Below are positions 1 to 5,766 of a stretch of 8,569 nt of DNA, one piece after another. Within the stretch, counting starts at the first letter, position 1. Each line of letters starts with the position of its first letter. The position numbers and the translations under genes are program-made. The stretch is from CAYWHE01 sp964458125. GTDB lineage: Bacteria > Bacteroidota > Bacteroidia > AKYH767-A > OLB10. The notes under the pieces are model-generated. The model saw only the letters and a list, made by a program, of their open reading frames with translations, was not told the DNA's origin and did not search any database. Location: assembly GCA_964458125.1 (NCBI GenBank), contig CAYWHE010000183.1, forward strand, positions 1-8,569, given 5' to 3'.

Positions 1-1
1 A

Positions 2-44
2 AACCCCGAAGGGGTGACAGGATTGTAACCCCGAAGGGGTGACA
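2..44. repeat. Two tandem copies of an 18-bp hairpin repeat downstream of atpG
   Basis: The 18-mer AACCCCGAAGGGGTGACA occurs at 2-19 and again, identically, at 27-44, a period of 25 bp with a 7-bp spacer. Each copy contains the inverted repeat ACCCC-GAA-GGGGT. Read on the minus strand, the sense strand of the atp operon, the core is CCCCUUCGGGG, which can close on a cUUCGg-type tetraloop. The pair lies 26 nt past the atpG stop, so the transcript would carry two small stable hairpins at its 3' end. No U-run follows, so this is not a classic Rho-independent terminator; 3'-end stabilisation or a dispersed intergenic repeat family is more likely. GAAGGGGT (33-40) can also pair with ACCCCTTC (72-79) over the atpG stop codon. 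More copies may lie beyond the left edge. Confidence 0.8.
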
Positions 45-69
45 TAACAAAAAGAACCGGGATGAACGG

Positions 70-951
70 TTACCCCTTCAGCGCTTCGGCTCCTCCCACG
101 ATCTCGAGGATCTCGTTGGTGATGGCCGCCTGGCGCGCTTTGTTGTAGGAAAGTTTCAGGGCCTTGATCAGTTCACCGGCATTGTCGGTAGCCTTGTTCA
201 TGGACGTCATACGGGCGCCATGTTCGCTGGCGTGCGAATCGAGCAACGCTTTATAAAGCTGAATCTTGATGGCTTTCGGGATCAGATCCAAGACGATCTC
301 CTCCTTGCCGGGTTCGAAAATATAATCGTTCACCATCTTTGTTTTGACGGCCTGTTTGGGCGGTTCAATGGGCAGCACCGTTTCCGTCATGAGATGCTGA
401 ACAGCTGCATTCTTAAACTGGTTGTACACCACCACCACCTGGTCCCAGGCGCCGGAGGCAAATTCCTTCATGATGCCTTCGGCAATGGGGGATACATTGG
501 CAAAATTTAACCTGCCGAATATGTCGTTATGCTGGCTTAAAAATAATTTCGGGTTCTTACCGAAGAAATCACTGGCTTTTTTTCCGATGCACATGATCTT
601 CACCTGCCCATTCTGGCTTTGCTGCCTGTATTGGTTATTGATCAGGCGGTTAACCGTACGGATGACGTTGGCGTTAAACGCCCCGCATAATCCCCGGTTG
701 GACGTTACGGCAATGATCAGCACTTTTTGTACCGGACGTATCTTCGTATAGGCACCGCCCGCGGAACTGTCGATACTGGACGCAAGGTTCTCCAGGATAT
801 CACGCAATTTAGCCGCATACGGCCGCATCTGTAAAATAGCATCCTGGGCCCTCCTCAGCTTGGCAGCCGACACCATCTTCATCGCCTTGGTGATCTGCTG
901 CGTAGAATTCACAGAGGCGATGCGTATCCTTACTTCTTTTAAATTGGCCAT
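70..951 (-). CDS. atpG: ATP synthase F1 subunit gamma
   Basis: The 293-residue product is the central rotor shaft of F1, which couples c-ring rotation to conformational change in the alpha/beta catalytic hexamer on the cytoplasmic side of the membrane. The N-terminal helix begins MANLKEVRIRIASVNSTQQI and continues with the conserved TKAMKMVSAAKLRRAQ. A Rossmann-like middle follows (about residues 75-190, with TSNRGLCGAFN). The long C-terminal helix ends in the family signature ITNEILEIVGGAEAL. Length is normal (about 285-300). The ATG at 951-949 fits the family start, with an AAGGGA Shine-Dalgarno-like stretch a few bases upstream. It is the last gene of the atp operon, 34 nt after atpA. No frameshift or unusual insertion is visible. 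Confidence 0.98.
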   Translation of the reverse strand: MANLKEVRIRIASVNSTQQITKAMKMVSAAKLRRAQDAILQMRPYAAKLRDILENLASSIDSSAGGAYTKIRPVQKVLIIAVTSNRGLCGAFNANVIRTVNRLINNQYRQQSQNGQVKIMCIGKKASDFFGKNPKLFLSQHNDIFGRLNFANVSPIAEGIMKEFASGAWDQVVVVYNQFKNAAVQHLMTETVLPIEPPKQAVKTKMVNDYIFEPGKEEIVLDLIPKAIKIQLYKALLDSHASEHGARMTSMNKATDNAGELIKALKLSYNKARQAAITNEILEIVGGAEALKG

Positions 952-985
952 GTCCCTTCAGTCGGAATAATTCGTGAGGCTGTTC

Positions 986-2563
986 TTATTTATATTTCGG
1001 CGTGAGGTCCCTGGCTACTTTCTCCAGTTCATTGGTCAGCTCATCGGAAAACTGTCCTTTGGCAAAGGCATCCAGCACATGTTTATGTTTGGTCTCCATG
1101 ATGTTGAGGAAGTCTGTTTCAAAATCACGCACCCGTTTCACGGAAACCTCGCGCAACAGGTTTTTCGTTCCGCAGTAGATAATGGCAATCTGCTGATCCA
1201 CGCGCAAAGGAGAATACTGCCCCTGCTTCAGGATTTCCACGTTACGGGAGCCCTTATCCAGCGTGGCTTTGGTGGCGGCGTCGAGATCGGAACCGAATTT
1301 GGAAAAGGCTTCCAGTTCGCGGTACTGGGCCTGGTCAAGCTTTAAGGTACCGGCCACTTTTTTCATGGATTTGATCTGGGCGTTTCCTCCCACGCGGGAT
1401 ACGGAGATACCCACGTTGATGGCGGGACGCACGCCGGAGTTGAACAGGTTGGCTTCAAGGAAAATCTGTCCGTCGGTAATCGAAATAACATTGGTGGGAA
1501 TATAGGCCGAAACGTCACCGGCCTGGGTTTCAATAATGGGAAGGGCCGTTAGTGAACCACCGCCTTTCACCCTTGAACGGATGGACTCCGGCAGGTCGTT
1601 CATCTGGGAAGCAATCTGATCGGAGTTGATGATCTTGGCCGCACGTTCCAGCAAACGGGAGTGCAGGTAAAACACATCACCGGGATAGGCTTCACGGCCG
1701 GGGGGCCTTCTCAGCAGCAGGGAAACCTCGCGGTAAGCGACAGCCTGTTTGGATAAATCGTCATAGATGATCAGCGCCGGACGGCCCGTATCGCGGAAAA
1801 ACTCCCCGATGGAGGCGCCGGCAAGCGGTGCGAAAAACTGCATCGGGGCAGGATCCGAAGCGGTGGCCGATACGATAACCGTATAGGCCATGGCTCCGTT
1901 TTCTTCCAGCGTCTTCACAATATTCGCAACCGTAGATCCCTTCTGACCTATGGCCACGTAAATACAAAAAACGGGTTGCCCCTTTTCGTAAAATTCCTTC
2001 TGGTTAATGATGGTATCGATGGCCACCGCCGTCTTGCCGGTCTGACGGTCACCGATGATCAGCTCCCGCTGACCGCGGCCTATGGGGATCATGGCGTCAA
2101 TGGCCTTGATGCCCGTCTGCAGGGGTTCGTTTACGGGCTGACGGTATATAACGCCGGGCGCTTTGCGTTCCAGCGGCATTTCATAAACATCGCCCCTGAT
2201 GGGACCCTTTCCGTCAATCGGTGCGCCCAGGGTATCCACTACGCGGCCGAGCATGCCTTCCCCCACATTGATGGAAGCGATTTTACCGGTACGTTTGGCG
2301 ACATCGCCTTCGCGTATATCATTGGAACTTCCAAGCAATACGACTCCCACGTTGTCCTCCTCGAGGTTCAGCACGATGCCCCGCAGCCCGCTTTCAAACT
2401 CAATCAGCTCTCCCGACTGCACTTTTGAAAGGCCGTATATGCGGGCGATTCCGTCACCCACCTGCAGCACGGTACCAACCTGCTCCAGTTCGGTGGCTGT
2501 TTTAAAGCCCGCCAGTTGTTGTCTTAATATCGCGGATACTTCATCCGGTCTCACTTCTGCCAT
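986..2563 (-). CDS. atpA: ATP synthase F1 subunit alpha
   Basis: The 525-residue product is the regulatory, non-catalytic nucleotide-binding subunit of the F1 hexamer. The N-terminal beta-barrel covers about residues 25-95. The Walker A loop is GDRQTGKT at 171-178, and a Walker B-type strand ALIIYDDLS lies at 263-271. The ATP synthase alpha/beta signature PAINVGISVSRVGG is at 380-393; its Arg390 corresponds to the arginine finger that reaches into the beta catalytic site (E. coli alpha-Arg376). The helical C-terminal domain covers about 395-525. All key residues are present and the length is close to E. coli AtpA (513). The gene sits 48 nt after atpH and 34 nt before atpG. Its partner beta subunit (atpD) is not in the window. 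Confidence 0.99.
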   Translation of the reverse strand: MAEVRPDEVSAILRQQLAGFKTATELEQVGTVLQVGDGIARIYGLSKVQSGELIEFESGLRGIVLNLEEDNVGVVLLGSSNDIREGDVAKRTGKIASINVGEGMLGRVVDTLGAPIDGKGPIRGDVYEMPLERKAPGVIYRQPVNEPLQTGIKAIDAMIPIGRGQRELIIGDRQTGKTAVAIDTIINQKEFYEKGQPVFCIYVAIGQKGSTVANIVKTLEENGAMAYTVIVSATASDPAPMQFFAPLAGASIGEFFRDTGRPALIIYDDLSKQAVAYREVSLLLRRPPGREAYPGDVFYLHSRLLERAAKIINSDQIASQMNDLPESIRSRVKGGGSLTALPIIETQAGDVSAYIPTNVISITDGQIFLEANLFNSGVRPAINVGISVSRVGGNAQIKSMKKVAGTLKLDQAQYRELEAFSKFGSDLDAATKATLDKGSRNVEILKQGQYSPLRVDQQIAIIYCGTKNLLREVSVKRVRDFETDFLNIMETKHKHVLDAFAKGQFSDELTNELEKVARDLTPKYK

Positions 2564-2611
2564 GATTGTCTGGGTATAAGGGTGTTATTGAATAAATTTT
2601 TTCAGTACGGG

Positions 2612-3169
2612 TTAATAGTCTTTTACATACAGGTTGGCTTTGAAATCCTTGCGCAGCGATTTAAGTTTCCTGGCCACCGAGGCATCCACCTGTTCATCAC
2701 CGTAACGCAGTACAAACCCGCCGATGAGGTCGGTCTTCACGTTTTCGATCAGTTCCACCTGCAGCCCCGAATTCATTTTCATCAGAGCCATGATGTCCGC
2801 CCTCAGCATGTCGTCCAGGGGAGCGGCCGTGGTGATGTAGGCCGTGGAGATGCCCTTGCTTGTTTTGTAAATGGAAATATATTCGGCGGCAATCTGTTCG
2901 ATGTAAAACTCCCTTCGTTTACGGGTAATGATATCCAGGAAGGCGGCCGTTACGGCATCAATCTTTCCGCCGAAAACGGCTTTGATGATTGCATCCTTTT
3001 TGTCGGTGTTGATAATGGGGCTGCGGAAAACCAGGGCCAAACCGGGATTGTTTTTGCAGCTGCCCGCGATCAGTTTCATGTCTTCGAAAATCCTGTCCTG
3101 GATGTTGCGCTCCATGGCCAGCCCGAGCAGGGACTTGGCGTATCGGTGGGCGACTTTGGTTTCAATCAT
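2612..3169 (-). CDS. atpH: ATP synthase F1 subunit delta (OSCP homologue)
   Basis: The 185-residue product is the peripheral-stalk cap that joins the top of the alpha/beta hexamer to the b-subunit dimer, holding the stator still while the rotor turns. The N-terminal helical-bundle domain begins with the typical VAHRYAKSLLGLA (residues 6-18). The C-terminal half carries the family signature around GGFVLRYGDEQVDASVARKL, which includes the G-D...D-S pattern common to delta/OSCP proteins. Length is normal (about 175-185). The ATG at 3169-3167 is the first in frame with this conserved N-terminus. It lies 37 nt after atpF and 48 nt before atpA in the same transcript. Confidence 0.97.
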   Translation of the reverse strand: MIETKVAHRYAKSLLGLAMERNIQDRIFEDMKLIAGSCKNNPGLALVFRSPIINTDKKDAIIKAVFGGKIDAVTAAFLDIITRKRREFYIEQIAAEYISIYKTSKGISTAYITTAAPLDDMLRADIMALMKMNSGLQVELIENVKTDLIGGFVLRYGDEQVDASVARKLKSLRKDFKANLYVKDY

Positions 3170-3206
3170 GGTTCCCGGCGGTTAACGGTAATGCAGGTGG
3201 TTAGGA

Positions 3207-3701
3207 TCAGTTTAATTTCACATCCTTGAGCAGATCGGCCATCAGGGCCTTTTGTTTGTCATCACCTGACAAATGCTGGCGGATCACTTTTTCCGCTATT
3301 TCAATGGACAACACGGCCACCTGGTTTTTCAGTTCGGTGATGGCGGCCATTTTTTCATTGTGGATATTCTCCCTCGCAATCTTGGTGAGCCTGTCAGCCT
3401 CAATGGTGGCCCTGGTTTTGGCCTCGTTAATGATGGCTTCCCGGGTCTCCCGGGCTTCCTTGAGCATGATGTCCCGGTCGTTGCGCGCCTCCATCAGGAT
3501 GCGTTCATTGTCCGATTTCAGGTTGGCCATTTCCTGTTTGGCCCGCTGTGCGGCATCCAGCGCATCCTGTATGGATGTTTCACGCTCTTTCAGCATGTCC
3601 AGAATCGGTTTCCAGGCGTATTTCTTCAGCAGAAAGAAAACTATTCCGAAGGAAACCACCATCCAGAATACTAGTCCTATGGCAGGTGTTACTAATTCCA
3701 T
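3207..3701 (-). CDS. atpF: ATP synthase Fo subunit b
   Basis: The 164-residue product is the membrane-anchored peripheral stalk, expected to act as a homodimer because only one b-type gene is visible. A single transmembrane helix lies near the N-terminus (about residues 5-25, PAIGLVFWMVVSFGIVFFLL), followed by the charged KKYAWKPIL tether. A long alternating-charge coiled coil rich in Ala, Glu, Arg and Lys covers about 37-125. The C-terminal segment (VLSIEIAEKVIRQHL) is the delta-binding part. Length matches the family (about 155-170). The ATG at 3701-3699 is preceded by an A/T-rich leader with no clear Shine-Dalgarno, usual in Bacteroidota. A 91-nt gap with a strong inverted repeat separates it from atpE. 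Confidence 0.97.
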   Translation of the reverse strand: MELVTPAIGLVFWMVVSFGIVFFLLKKYAWKPILDMLKERETSIQDALDAAQRAKQEMANLKSDNERILMEARNDRDIMLKEARETREAIINEAKTRATIEADRLTKIARENIHNEKMAAITELKNQVAVLSIEIAEKVIRQHLSGDDKQKALMADLLKDVKLN

Positions 3702-3739
3702 GGTTTATTAAATTGGTATTGAACAATTGTTATTTTAAT

Positions 3740-3781
3740 CAGGTCCTGCCTCCCAACCAATCGTTGCTGAAGCAGGACCTG
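3740..3781 (-). other. Intercistronic hairpin between atpE and atpF
   Basis: CAGGTCCTGC (3740-3749) and GCAGGACCTG (3772-3781) are perfect 10-bp inverted repeats around a 22-nt loop. On the minus-strand mRNA the stem begins 11 nt after the atpE stop codon and ends 38 nt before the atpF start. The bases after the stem (ATTAAAATAA) are A-rich, not a U-run, so full termination is unlikely. Protection of the atpE 3' end after processing, or partial attenuation, would fit. A separate 10-bp palindrome AACAATTGTT (3722-3731) lies between the hairpin and the atpF start. The structure is seen in sequence; its role is inferred. Confidence 0.6.
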
Positions 3782-3792
3782 TGTACCGTTGA

Positions 3793-4032
3793 TTACAGGC
3801 CTACGATAAAGCCGAGCGCCACAGCACCCAGCGCAACACCTTCTACAAGGGCCGCGGCCAGAATCATGTTTGATACGATGTCGCCCTTTGCTTCGGGCTG
3901 ACGGGCAATGGACTCCAACGCACTGCCGCCGATACGACCGATACCAACACCTGCACCTAATGCAGCGATACCGGCGCCGATAACGGCACCTGCCTTTGCG
4001 ATTTCCATGTCTGCTAATAACATTCCTAACAT
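3793..4032 (-). CDS. atpE: ATP synthase Fo subunit c (proteolipid)
   Basis: The 79-residue product is the two-helix hairpin that forms the rotating c-ring in the membrane. Helix 1 carries the GxGxGxG packing motif (Gly26, 28, 30, 32). The polar loop is ARQPEAKGD (R44-Q45-P46), and helix 2 has the essential carboxylate Glu64 in ALVEGVALG. The residue after Glu64 is Gly, and Ile31 stands where Na+-type rings have the helix-1 Gln (GVGQG), so H+ is the predicted coupling ion. The ATG at 4032 (MLGMLLADME) was chosen because it follows an A-rich leader (AAACAAAAC) and gives a normal length. ATGs at 4023 and 4008 are alternatives giving 76 and 71 residues. The frame is open to 4104, but that upstream segment is basic, unlike any c subunit, and was excluded. 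Confidence 0.95.
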   Translation of the reverse strand: MLGMLLADMEIAKAGAVIGAGIAALGAGVGIGRIGGSALESIARQPEAKGDIVSNMILAAALVEGVALGAVALGFIVGL

Positions 4033-4039
4033 GTTTTGT

Positions 4040-4150
4040 TTATTTAATAATAGTGTTCTTCGTCTTTTCACTTTTCCAATTACTGATGACGAAGTTCTCA
4101 GCAATTGTATGAAGGTCTGACCATGAAGTACGCGCCTCGCTTGACTTCAT
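4040..4150 (-). CDS. Candidate 36-codon small ORF bridging atpB and atpE
   Basis: An ATG two bases after the atpB stop (TGA-CC-ATG) opens a 36-codon frame starting MKSSEARTSWSDL. It ends at TAA (4042-4040), seven bases before the chosen atpE start, so it fills the intercistronic gap almost exactly. The peptide is hydrophilic, with many Ser, Thr and Lys, no membrane segment and no family I recognise. Its start lies inside the left arm of the 13-bp hairpin at the atpB stop. It could be a translated linker that re-couples ribosomes to atpE, or a chance frame; a second frame, that of atpE, is also open through 4033-4104. Existence as a protein is unproven. Confidence 0.25.
   Translation of the reverse strand: MKSSEARTSWSDLHTIAENFVISNWKSEKTKNTIIK
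4058..4094 (-). other. Inverted repeat in the atpE leader
   Basis: CTTCGTC (4058-4064) and GACGAAG (4088-4094) form a perfect 7-bp inverted repeat with a 23-nt loop, 25 nt before the atpE start on the minus-strand mRNA. It lies just after the stronger hairpin at the atpB stop. Seven base pairs with a long loop is weak alone and could be chance; its place in the leader of the most highly demanded subunit makes it worth recording. Confidence 0.3.
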
Positions 4151-4156
4151 GGTCAG
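4117..4156 (-). other. 13-bp hairpin spanning the atpB stop codon
   Basis: CTGACCATGAAGT (4117-4129) and ACTTCATGGTCAG (4144-4156) are perfect 13-bp inverted repeats around a 14-nt loop. The atpB stop codon (TGA, 4155-4153) lies inside the stem, as does the start of the candidate small ORF. No U-run follows on the minus strand, and the operon must be read through to make the other subunits, so a complete terminator is unlikely. A processing site, a protective structure between the atpB and atpE parts of the mRNA, or a translation-coupling element are possible. This is the strongest inverted repeat I found in the window. Confidence 0.65.
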
Positions 4157-5310
4157 TGGTGAGCTTCCGCATGCGGGTCATCCGCTGTCGCCATACCGAA
4201 ATAGATGGCGGAGAGGAAGGTGAATACGTATGCCTGTAATAACCCGACGAGCAGTTCGAGGCAGTTGATGAAGACGGTGAACAGCAGGGCCGGGATGGCC
4301 GTGATGTAACCGGTGGTGGCTGAGTTTTCCCCGAAGATGAAAATCAGGCAGAAGAATACCAGCAGCACGATGTGACCGGCTGTGATGTTGGCGAATAACC
4401 GCACCATCAGCACGAATGGCTTGATGAAGATACCCAGCACTTCGATGGGTGTCAGGATAATGAGCACCCATTTGGGCACTCCGGGCATGGCAAAGATGTG
4501 TTTCCAGTAATGGGCATTACCGCTTAATACAGTGATGACAAAGGTAAAGCAGGCCAGGGTCAGGGGAACCGCAATGTTGCCGGTCAGGTTCGCCCCGCCC
4601 GGAAAGATGGGGATCAGTCCCAGCAGGTTGTTGATCCAGATGAAAAAGAAGATGGTGAGCAGGTAGGGCATGTACCGCTCGTATTTTTTCTCCCCGATGG
4701 AGGATCTGGCAATGTCGTCACGGATAAACATAATGATGGGCTCGATCAGGGACTGAATTCCTGACGGGGCTTTACCCTTGTTACGGACATACGCATTGGC
4801 AACAGAAATAAACACGACCAGCATGATGGTGATGGACAGCAGCATGGATGCCACGTTCTTGGTGATGGACAGGTCAATGATTCTGGCCGAAGCTTCCTCA
4901 TCAACGGTACCCGAAGCATCCACTGCCTTAATTTTATTCTTTTCCAGCTTATACCCGTTGTAAACGGCTTCATGGGATAACCGGGAAGAGGAAAAAACCT
5001 CCAGTCCCTTATCCGTTTTCAGGATGACGGGCAATGGAATATGGGTATTTCCCCAGAGGTGCCATTCATGGGCATCGCTGATGTGTTCCATGATGAGGTG
5101 ACCGGCGTTGAACTTTCCTTCATGACCGCCATGACCCTGTAAGCCAGTTGTATCCTGGTGAATAGCGGTGTTTACTGCCGCTGCCCCGGTGATTCCGGAG
5201 GTGTCATGACCCTCCTGTGCAAGGCCCGGGAGTTGCTTTCCAAAAAACACCATAAAAACAAATGACAGGTTCAGCCAAAACCTCCTGAAACCATTGATTT
5301 TATTAGTCAT
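4153..5310 (-). CDS. atpB: ATP synthase Fo subunit a with secreted N-terminal extension
   Basis: The 385-residue product is the stator channel subunit that passes protons to and from the c-ring. Residues 9-31 are a signal-peptide-like segment ending GLA/QEG, followed by an about 120-residue His-rich extracytoplasmic region (GHGGHEGKFNAGHLIMEH). This extension is typical of Bacteroidota and makes the protein about 110 residues longer than E. coli AtpB. Membrane helices lie at about 153-173, 214-236, 244-265, 281-303, 308-328 and 333-372. Essential Arg304 sits in MVRLFANITAGH and Gln359 in LLQAYVF, matching E. coli Arg210 and Gln252. His313 and Glu352 occupy the positions of E. coli Glu219 and His245, a reciprocal exchange. 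The C-terminus is again His-rich (DPHAEAHH). It is the first gene of the operon, and its start ATG at 5310 precedes the signal peptide. Confidence 0.97.
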   Translation of the reverse strand: MTNKINGFRRFWLNLSFVFMVFFGKQLPGLAQEGHDTSGITGAAAVNTAIHQDTTGLQGHGGHEGKFNAGHLIMEHISDAHEWHLWGNTHIPLPVILKTDKGLEVFSSSRLSHEAVYNGYKLEKNKIKAVDASGTVDEEASARIIDLSITKNVASMLLSITIMLVVFISVANAYVRNKGKAPSGIQSLIEPIIMFIRDDIARSSIGEKKYERYMPYLLTIFFFIWINNLLGLIPIFPGGANLTGNIAVPLTLACFTFVITVLSGNAHYWKHIFAMPGVPKWVLIILTPIEVLGIFIKPFVLMVRLFANITAGHIVLLVFFCLIFIFGENSATTGYITAIPALLFTVFINCLELLVGLLQAYVFTFLSAIYFGMATADDPHAEAHH

Positions 5311-5347
5311 TTTAACGATTTGACGCTTGTTTTTAAAAATTCGGGTG

Positions 5348-5355
5348 CAAACTTA
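5348..5355 (-). promoter_or_regulatory. Bacteroidota-type -7 box for the atp operon
   Basis: The minus strand reads TAAGTTTG, an exact match to the Bacteroidota primary-sigma -7 consensus TAnnTTTG. About 19 nt upstream is a T-rich stretch (AATTTTT), a partial match to the -33 TTTG element. A start a few bases downstream would give a leader of about 30 nt before the atpB ATG. It is the only TAnnTTTG match on the minus strand that I found in 5311-5925. Confidence 0.55.
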
Positions 5356-5410
5356 GGTAAAAAATCAGGATTAGAAAAATTTAGTCCGGATTTATCGTTA
5401 ATTTCCTTTC

Positions 5411-5454
5411 ACCCGGAAGCAACCAGGCAGCTTCCGTTGGTGCCACGACCGGGT
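5411..5454. other. Potential structured element in the divergent intergenic region
   Basis: ACCCGG (5411-5416) pairs with CCGGGT (5449-5454). Within it CGGAAGC (5414-5420) pairs with GCTTCCG (5430-5436), sharing three bases with the outer stem so that two folds compete. ACCA/TGGT and GGCA/TGCC complementarities add to the interior. The element lies about 60 bp upstream of the atp -7 box. It could be the remnant of a structured RNA, a protein-binding site or chance; I do not recognise it as a known family. Confidence 0.3.
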
Positions 5455-5484
5455 TTTCCGTTTTGAAAGCTGGTCCTTCCGTCC

Positions 5485-5766
5485 TTGGGGCCCATCAAGC
5501 CGATCATCTCCATAAGCAAGGTTGCTGTTCACGTTTTGTACCGTTCCCGGAACCATAAACCGGTATTGAAAATTTTATGGGAGGTTGAAGCGCCCAAAAT
5601 TCAATTATTACACCGCTGGTTAATGACCTATTCAGATGTTTTCCTGGAGCATATTGATAATAAAATAACAGGAAGGAAACAGATCCCGTACTCATTCAAA
5701 TGCCAACTGAAAAAAATGAACAAAAAAGTTACCAGGCGAAGAAACCTGGTTTGCTTCAGACGGTGA
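5485..5766 (+). pseudogene. Unassigned 93-codon ORF, possible gene remnant
   Basis: The frame is open from a TTG at 5485 to TGA at 5764-5766; the upstream stop is at 5464-5466. The only support is composition: a basic, tryptophan-containing peptide (LLHRWLMTYSDVFLEHIDNK and on) whose last 50 residues read like a real protein C-terminus rich in Lys and Arg. I do not recognise the family. A faint resemblance to the Asp-Asn-x-Ile-Thr plus basic tail of some transposases (ISL3-like) is noted but is too weak to name. There is no ATG start near the beginning, no promoter match and no ribosome-binding site, so an intact gene is unlikely. It lies divergent to atpB and upstream of the antiporter operon. 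Confidence 0.2.
5713..5750 (-). terminator. Terminator-like hairpin on the minus strand
   Basis: ACCAGG (5731-5736) and CCTGGT (5745-5750) form a 6-bp stem with an 8-nt loop. On the minus strand the stem is followed within three bases by TTTTTT and then by another T-run, the layout of an intrinsic terminator. No minus-strand gene or promoter lies just upstream (5751-5925). It may therefore block antisense transcription from the antiporter side from entering the atp promoter, or be a relic. The short stem keeps confidence low. Confidence 0.35.

Noticed and set aside
2..44. CRISPR array
   Set aside because: Only two 18-bp units with a 7-bp spacer; units are too short, the spacer is too small, and the core is a self-complementary hairpin.
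1976..2579. Long plus-strand ORFs opposite atpA
   Set aside because: They are antisense shadows of a strongly conserved gene, with no start signals or recognisable domains.
4033..4104. N-terminal extension of AtpE to a 103-residue protein starting at 4104
   Set aside because: The added 24 residues are basic and hydrophilic, unlike any c subunit, and the ATG at 4032 has a better A-rich leader and gives the normal length.
4178..4471. 97-codon minus-strand ORF inside atpB
   Set aside because: It is an alternative frame of the conserved a-subunit channel region and has no family features.
5409..5513. 34-codon glycine-rich minus-strand ORF that could be a modified-peptide precursor
   Set aside because: No modifying enzyme or transporter is nearby, there is no ribosome-binding site, and the GC-rich inverted repeats explain its composition better.
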